From the NCBI GenBank assembly GCA_964511025.1, contig CAZEDK010000052.1, positions 1 to 8,411 on the forward strand: 8,411 bases of DNA, written 5' to 3'. Positions 5,689 through 8,411 of this stretch are shown piece by piece (position 1 is the stretch's first letter; each line of letters opens with the position of its first letter). Both the position numbers and the translations under genes were made by a program. This DNA comes from CAZEDK01 sp964511025. Lineage in GTDB: Bacteria > Patescibacteriota > Gracilibacteria > UBA1369 > GWF2-33-10. Under the pieces are notes generated by a model. The model saw nothing but the letters and a program-made list of their open reading frames with translations, was not told the origin of the DNA and made no database searches.

Positions 5689-7791
5689 ATGAAAAAAAAG
5701 TTATTTATTTCAGGTGTTTTCTCAGTAGGAATTTGGTTACTAGTTCTAATATTTTTTTGGCCAAATTTATTAGAAAGAGTGCATTTAAAAATAAGTGATC
5801 ATTTTCATGGCGGTATAAAAATTAGTGATGATATTGTAATTATAGGAATTGATAATAAAAGTTTAGATGAACAAAAGGGTTTGGGCAGGCAAGAAAGTTG
5901 GGATGTAGAATTGTATTACAGTAAATTAATCGATAACTTAAAAGAAGCGAAAGTAATAGGATTTGACATTGTTTTTGCAAATAAAAGTAAATCTATAACT
6001 AATAAAAAATTAGTAGAAACGATTAAAGAGAGTAAAACTAAAGGAGATTTTTTTGATAAAATTGTACCTTATGCAGAGTATCCTAATCCAGATCAAGAAT
6101 ATTTAGCAGAAAAACTAGATGACGAACGAATAGTAATTGCAAAAACAGCTATAGTTGATTCTAATAATTTAGTTTTTAGGAATGGATTCTTAGATATTAA
6201 CACGGAATTGGCTGTTGATCCTTTGGATATATATCAAGGGAAAAATGTTCATATAGCATCAATTAATGCTTTTAGAGATAAAGATGATAAAGTTAGAGGA
6301 TGGATTAAGGGCTTAGATCAAAAAGGCATTATATATGAAAATCTTTCTGTCATAGCTGCAAAGATATTTTTGGATTCAAATAAAATAAATATCCCATTAG
6401 ATAGTGAAAATAAATTTAAAATAAAATTTCATGGTGGAGCTTATAGTTATCCAGTTTATTCGTTCACTGATGTCATGAATGACAGGGTTGATAGAAATAT
6501 TTTTAAAAATAAAATTGTTCTAGTTGCACGCACCGCTGATACATTCCATGATGTATTTTATGTCCCAACATCCAATGGTATTCCAATGCCCGGAGTTGAA
6601 ATTCATGCCAACGCCATCCAAACCATCCTCGACCAAGACTTTCTTCGAGACCAATCTCGAGCTATGCAAATGTTGACTATTTTCATAGTTGCTTTGATTT
6701 CGTGTATTGCTTGTATGTATCTTGGAATTATTCCTTCAGTTGTGTATGTAATTGCTGGAAGTTTTGGATATTATTTAATTGCAAAATTCAGTTTTGATAA
6801 AGGGATAATTATTGATATGATATATTCATATATAGCTATTATTTTAGCTTTTATTTCAATTTATTTATATAAATATTTCACTGAAATGAGAACAAAGGAA
6901 CAAATACAAAAACTTTTCGCAGGTTATGTAAATCCTTATATAGTAGAAAAAATATGCGAAAATCCAGAGAAAGTAGAGTTGGATGGTGAAAATCGTGAAA
7001 TAACTATCTTTTTTTCTGATATAAAAAATTTCACGCATATTTCAGAACAGCTCAAACCTGAAGAGACAGTAAACCTTATGAGTGAATATTTTGCTGAAAT
7101 GAGCGCGATTATTATAAATAATAACGGCGTAGTCGATAAATTTATAGGAGACGGCATCATGGCTTTTTTTGGTGCTCCGTTAGATCTTGCCGACCATGCT
7201 TGCTTTGCCTGCAAAGCGTCTCTTGAAATGCAAAAAGTTTTAAAAATTTTAAACGAGAAATGGGAAAAAGAACAAAAACCTCGTATTGAAGTCAGAATTG
7301 GTTTGAATACGGGTAAAGCTGTTGTCGGAACAATCGGCCCGAGAATGAAAATGGAATATACCGCCATAGGCGACAATGTCAACCTAGCTTCGAGACTTGA
7401 AGGAATTAATAAACAGTATGGAACTCATCTTTGCGTAAGCGAATTTACTTATGAAAAAGCTAAAGATAAATTCGAATTCAGAAAACTAGATAAAATACGA
7501 GTCAAAGGCAAAGATAATCCGATTGTAATTTATGAGTTGATTGGGGAGAATCTCCCAAGCCAAATCCCTCCAGCCCCCTTTGTCAAGGGGGAGGTGAGAG
7601 ATATGTTTGAAAAAGCTCTTGGTTTTTATGAAAATAGGGATTTTGAAAAAGCAAAAGAAAGTTTTCAAAGTATTTTAACAAGTTTCCCAAACGATAATCC
7701 ATCTAAAATTTATATTGAAAGATCTGAAAAATTCATATCAAATCCCCCGAATGAAAATTGGGACGGAGTATGGAATTATGAAGTGAAATAA
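5689..7791 (+). CDS. CHASE2-domain class III adenylate cyclase
   Basis: This membrane sensor makes cAMP from ATP. The start is placed at 5689, not the in-frame ATG at 5668, because a TATAAT box ends at 5667; this gives 700 residues, usual for the family. In order: a membrane helix (about 3-24); an extracytoplasmic CHASE2 domain (about 28-320, beginning KISDHFHGG and DIVIIGIDNKSLDE); three membrane helices (about 328-398); and a cyclase domain (about 410-615). Catalytic residues are complete: metal-binding D444 (FFSDIKNFT) and D488 (IGDG), transition-state N565 and R569 (NLASR). Base-recognising K484 and T558 are the Lys/Thr pair of class IIIb adenylate cyclases, a class known for bicarbonate response. 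A TPR-like tail (about 638-700) ends in WDGVWNYEVK, typical of CHASE2 cyclases. Residues about 618-636 are encoded by a palindromic repeat. The CHASE2 ligand is unknown. Confidence 0.93.
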   Translation: MKKKLFISGVFSVGIWLLVLIFFWPNLLERVHLKISDHFHGGIKISDDIVIIGIDNKSLDEQKGLGRQESWDVELYYSKLIDNLKEAKVIGFDIVFANKSKSITNKKLVETIKESKTKGDFFDKIVPYAEYPNPDQEYLAEKLDDERIVIAKTAIVDSNNLVFRNGFLDINTELAVDPLDIYQGKNVHIASINAFRDKDDKVRGWIKGLDQKGIIYENLSVIAAKIFLDSNKINIPLDSENKFKIKFHGGAYSYPVYSFTDVMNDRVDRNIFKNKIVLVARTADTFHDVFYVPTSNGIPMPGVEIHANAIQTILDQDFLRDQSRAMQMLTIFIVALISCIACMYLGIIPSVVYVIAGSFGYYLIAKFSFDKGIIIDMIYSYIAIILAFISIYLYKYFTEMRTKEQIQKLFAGYVNPYIVEKICENPEKVELDGENREITIFFSDIKNFTHISEQLKPEETVNLMSEYFAEMSAIIINNNGVVDKFIGDGIMAFFGAPLDLADHACFACKASLEMQKVLKILNEKWEKEQKPRIEVRIGLNTGKAVVGTIGPRMKMEYTAIGDNVNLASRLEGINKQYGTHLCVSEFTYEKAKDKFEFRKLDKIRVKGKDNPIVIYELIGENLPSQIPPAPFVKGEVRDMFEKALGFYENRDFEKAKESFQSILTSFPNDNPSKIYIERSEKFISNPPNENWDGVWNYEVK
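7541..7597 (+). repeat. Palindromic repeat sequence inside the cyclase coding region
   Basis: CCCCCTT (7574-7580) and AAGGGGG (7585-7591) are exact complements around TGTC, flanked by CCTC (7567-7570) and GAGG (7591-7594). Just before it a second near-palindrome, TTGGGGAGA / TCTCCCAA (7541-7558), has one unpaired G. The CCCTCC-A-G-CCCCCTTT...AAGGGGGAGG form is a widespread intergenic repeat type. Here it is read in frame as a Pro/Gly linker (NLPSQIPPAPFVKGEV) between the cyclase and TPR-like domains. Confidence 0.7.
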
Positions 7792-7793
7792 AC

Positions 7794-7923
7794 GTAACTG
7801 CTCACCAATATTTGCATTCTTGATTGTCATTCCAGACCTGATCTGGAATCCAGTAGGCTAAACTTGTTTGTATTTCAAGTGAGAACAATGTTTCAAGGCT
7901 ATCGCAACATAGTGAGTAGTTAC
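7794..7923. mobile_element. MITE-like element with terminal inverted repeats; contains palindromic repeat copy 2
   Basis: GTAACTGCTCAC (7794-7805) and GTGAGTAGTTAC (7912-7923) are inverted repeats matching at 11 of 12 positions. AAATAAA flanks both sides (7786-7792 and 7924-7930), a possible target duplication that includes the TAA stop of the cyclase gene, though AT-rich sequence makes chance likely. Inside, ATTCCAGA (7829-7836) / TCTGGAAT (7842-7849), AGTAGG (7852-7857) and TTTGTATTTCA (7867-7877) repeat the layout of copy 1. It encodes no protein. Mobility would require a transposase acting in trans. Confidence 0.55.
7826..7877. repeat. Dispersed intergenic palindromic repeat, copy 2
   Basis: GTCATTCC (7826-7833), an 8-bp palindrome with loop CCTGA, GGAATC, then AGTAGG and TTTGTATTTCA. 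Nine bases separate the last two motifs here against ten in copy 1. The palindrome arms differ from copy 1 while the outer bases and the 3' tail are kept, so the two copies are related but not recent duplicates. Confidence 0.75.
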
Positions 7924-8018
7924 AAATAAATCATAAAAAAGTGTTAAAAAAACGTTAAAAACCGAAACTTTTTATGAATTTGATATTGAAAAGATTTTTG
8001 ATAGTGGGAAGATGAGTG

Positions 8019-8142
8019 TTGAGAACTGAGAGCTGAGAACTGAGTTAAGAGAGCTGAGAGCTGAGATGTGTAGTTGTGGGCTTAAGCCCACAGTTTGAAA
8101 CAAGCTTTGTTCCCTCTCAGTTCTCAGCTCTCAAATTCTCAA
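8019..8142. repeat. Nested inverted-repeat element with internal hairpins and a GAGAGCTGA tandem motif
   Basis: TGAGAGCTGAGAACTGAG (8027-8044) and its exact reverse complement (8116-8133) form an 18-bp stem, extended imperfectly to 8019 and 8142 by TTGAGAA / TTCTCAA. Inside lie a perfect 18-bp palindrome TGTGGGCTTAAGCCCACA (8075-8092) and AACAA-GCT-TTGTT (8099-8111). A second GAGAGCTGAGA copy at 8049-8059 could pair with 8122-8132 instead, so two folds compete. It ends 15 bases before the next start codon. Confidence 0.7.
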
Positions 8143-8157
8143 TTCTAATTTTAAACC

Positions 8158-8411
8158 ATGAAAAATATAGTTACGATATTTTTTCTATTTATGACGCCAT
8201 CATTGATGGCTCCTTCGTTGCTGTATGCATACTATGTCCCATTATCATCTGAAGTGACTGATAAATATTATGACAGCCATGAATCATCGCTAGTTGATAA
8301 CTATGACTACAACGCTGACATACAAAAAATATTAAATTCTTCAAATCTTTCAACATATAACAACGAAGTGGAATCTTTAGATAATTTAAATATTGAAGAT
8401 CTTGTAAGTCT
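8158..8411 (+). CDS. Exported protein of unknown function (3' partial)
   Basis: The frame opens at ATG 8158 and runs to the window edge; 84 codons are visible. The N-terminus MKNIVTIFFLFM, then TPSLMAPSLLYA, is a signal peptide with likely cleavage after the YA near residue 24. The visible mature part is rich in Asp, Asn, Ser and Tyr (for example YYDSHESSLVDNYDYN) and matches no family I recognise. Upstream is AT-rich sequence with no Shine-Dalgarno motif, and a large stem-loop ends 15 bases before the start. A signal peptide directly after an ATG with an uninterrupted frame supports a real gene. Confidence 0.75.
   Translation, partial: MKNIVTIFFLFMTPSLMAPSLLYAYYVPLSSEVTDKYYDSHESSLVDNYDYNADIQKILNSSNLSTYNNEVESLDNLNIEDLVS

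Larger units (their letters stand above)
7792..8157. other. Gene-free, structure-rich intergenic region
   Basis: These 366 bases between the cyclase and the final gene hold no credible ORF. They contain the MITE-like element (7794-7923), an A-rich stretch with the imperfect inverted repeat CATAAAAAAGT (7932-7942) / ACTTTTTATG (7967-7976), and the nested stem-loop at 8019-8142. I see no convincing promoter for the gene at 8158, although one must exist here or transcription must read through. Confidence 0.6.

Noticed and set aside
6936..7382. 148-codon minus-strand ORF
   Set aside because: It is antisense to the cyclase catalytic domain, whose motifs are all intact on the plus strand.
7486..7668. 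60-codon minus-strand ORF with PLDKGGWRDLA
   Set aside because: That peptide is the usual spurious translation of the CCCCCTT/AAGGGGG palindromic repeat, and the plus strand carries the cyclase.
8019..8066. Possible CRISPR-like array (GAGAGCTGA units)
   Set aside because: The units are short, abut each other without spacers and form one arm of an inverted repeat.

Overview
The window is an AT-rich bacterial segment. It carries seven genes, all on the + strand, with the first and last cut by the window edges. Every gene that shows its N-terminus begins with a signal peptide, a prepilin-like leader or a membrane anchor, so this is a cell-surface and envelope neighbourhood. There are no tRNA or rRNA genes, CRISPR arrays or transposase genes. 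The likely source is an uncultivated bacterium of the Patescibacteria (CPR) type. This rests on a PilX-like minor pilin, a membrane-anchored protein with a PsbP-like W-x-x-Y ... YP pattern, thrombospondin type 3 calcium repeats, no recognisable Shine-Dalgarno sequence before any gene, and dispersed GTCATTCC...GGAATC palindromes. The phylum call is inference. The standard bacterial code fits: no frame of a long gene is interrupted by TGA, and one gene ends in TGA.

Left part (1-1537): the 3' end of a protein with an SLH-like surface-anchoring repeat and a C-terminal domain that closely resembles polymorphic toxin type 44 (Ntox44). A very AT-rich gene for a membrane-anchored protein follows 28 bases later and sits where an immunity gene would. 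Centre-left (1678-3237): a small single-pass membrane protein and a PilX/prepilin-like protein lie 12 bases apart. A perfect 8-bp hairpin fills that gap and abuts the second start codon.

Centre (3258-5628): a palindromic repeat, then a strong extended -10 promoter, then a 727-residue exported protein. That protein has a propeller-like body, a Pro/Thr linker, TSP3 repeats and a C-terminal Cys-hydrophobic-Arg tail like the MYXO-CTERM sorting signals. Right (5662-7791): a second extended -10 promoter drives a CHASE2 / three-membrane-helix / class III adenylate cyclase. Its C-terminal linker is encoded by a palindromic repeat sequence that appears to have inserted in frame.

The last 366-base gap (7792-8157) is full of structure: a 130-bp MITE-like element with terminal inverted repeats, an AT-rich inverted repeat, and a 125-bp nested stem-loop. 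It is followed by the 5' end of another exported protein. The genes do not form one obvious pathway. The two parts that most plausibly act together are the toxin/immunity pair and the pilin-like pair. The cyclase and the large surface protein each have their own promoter.
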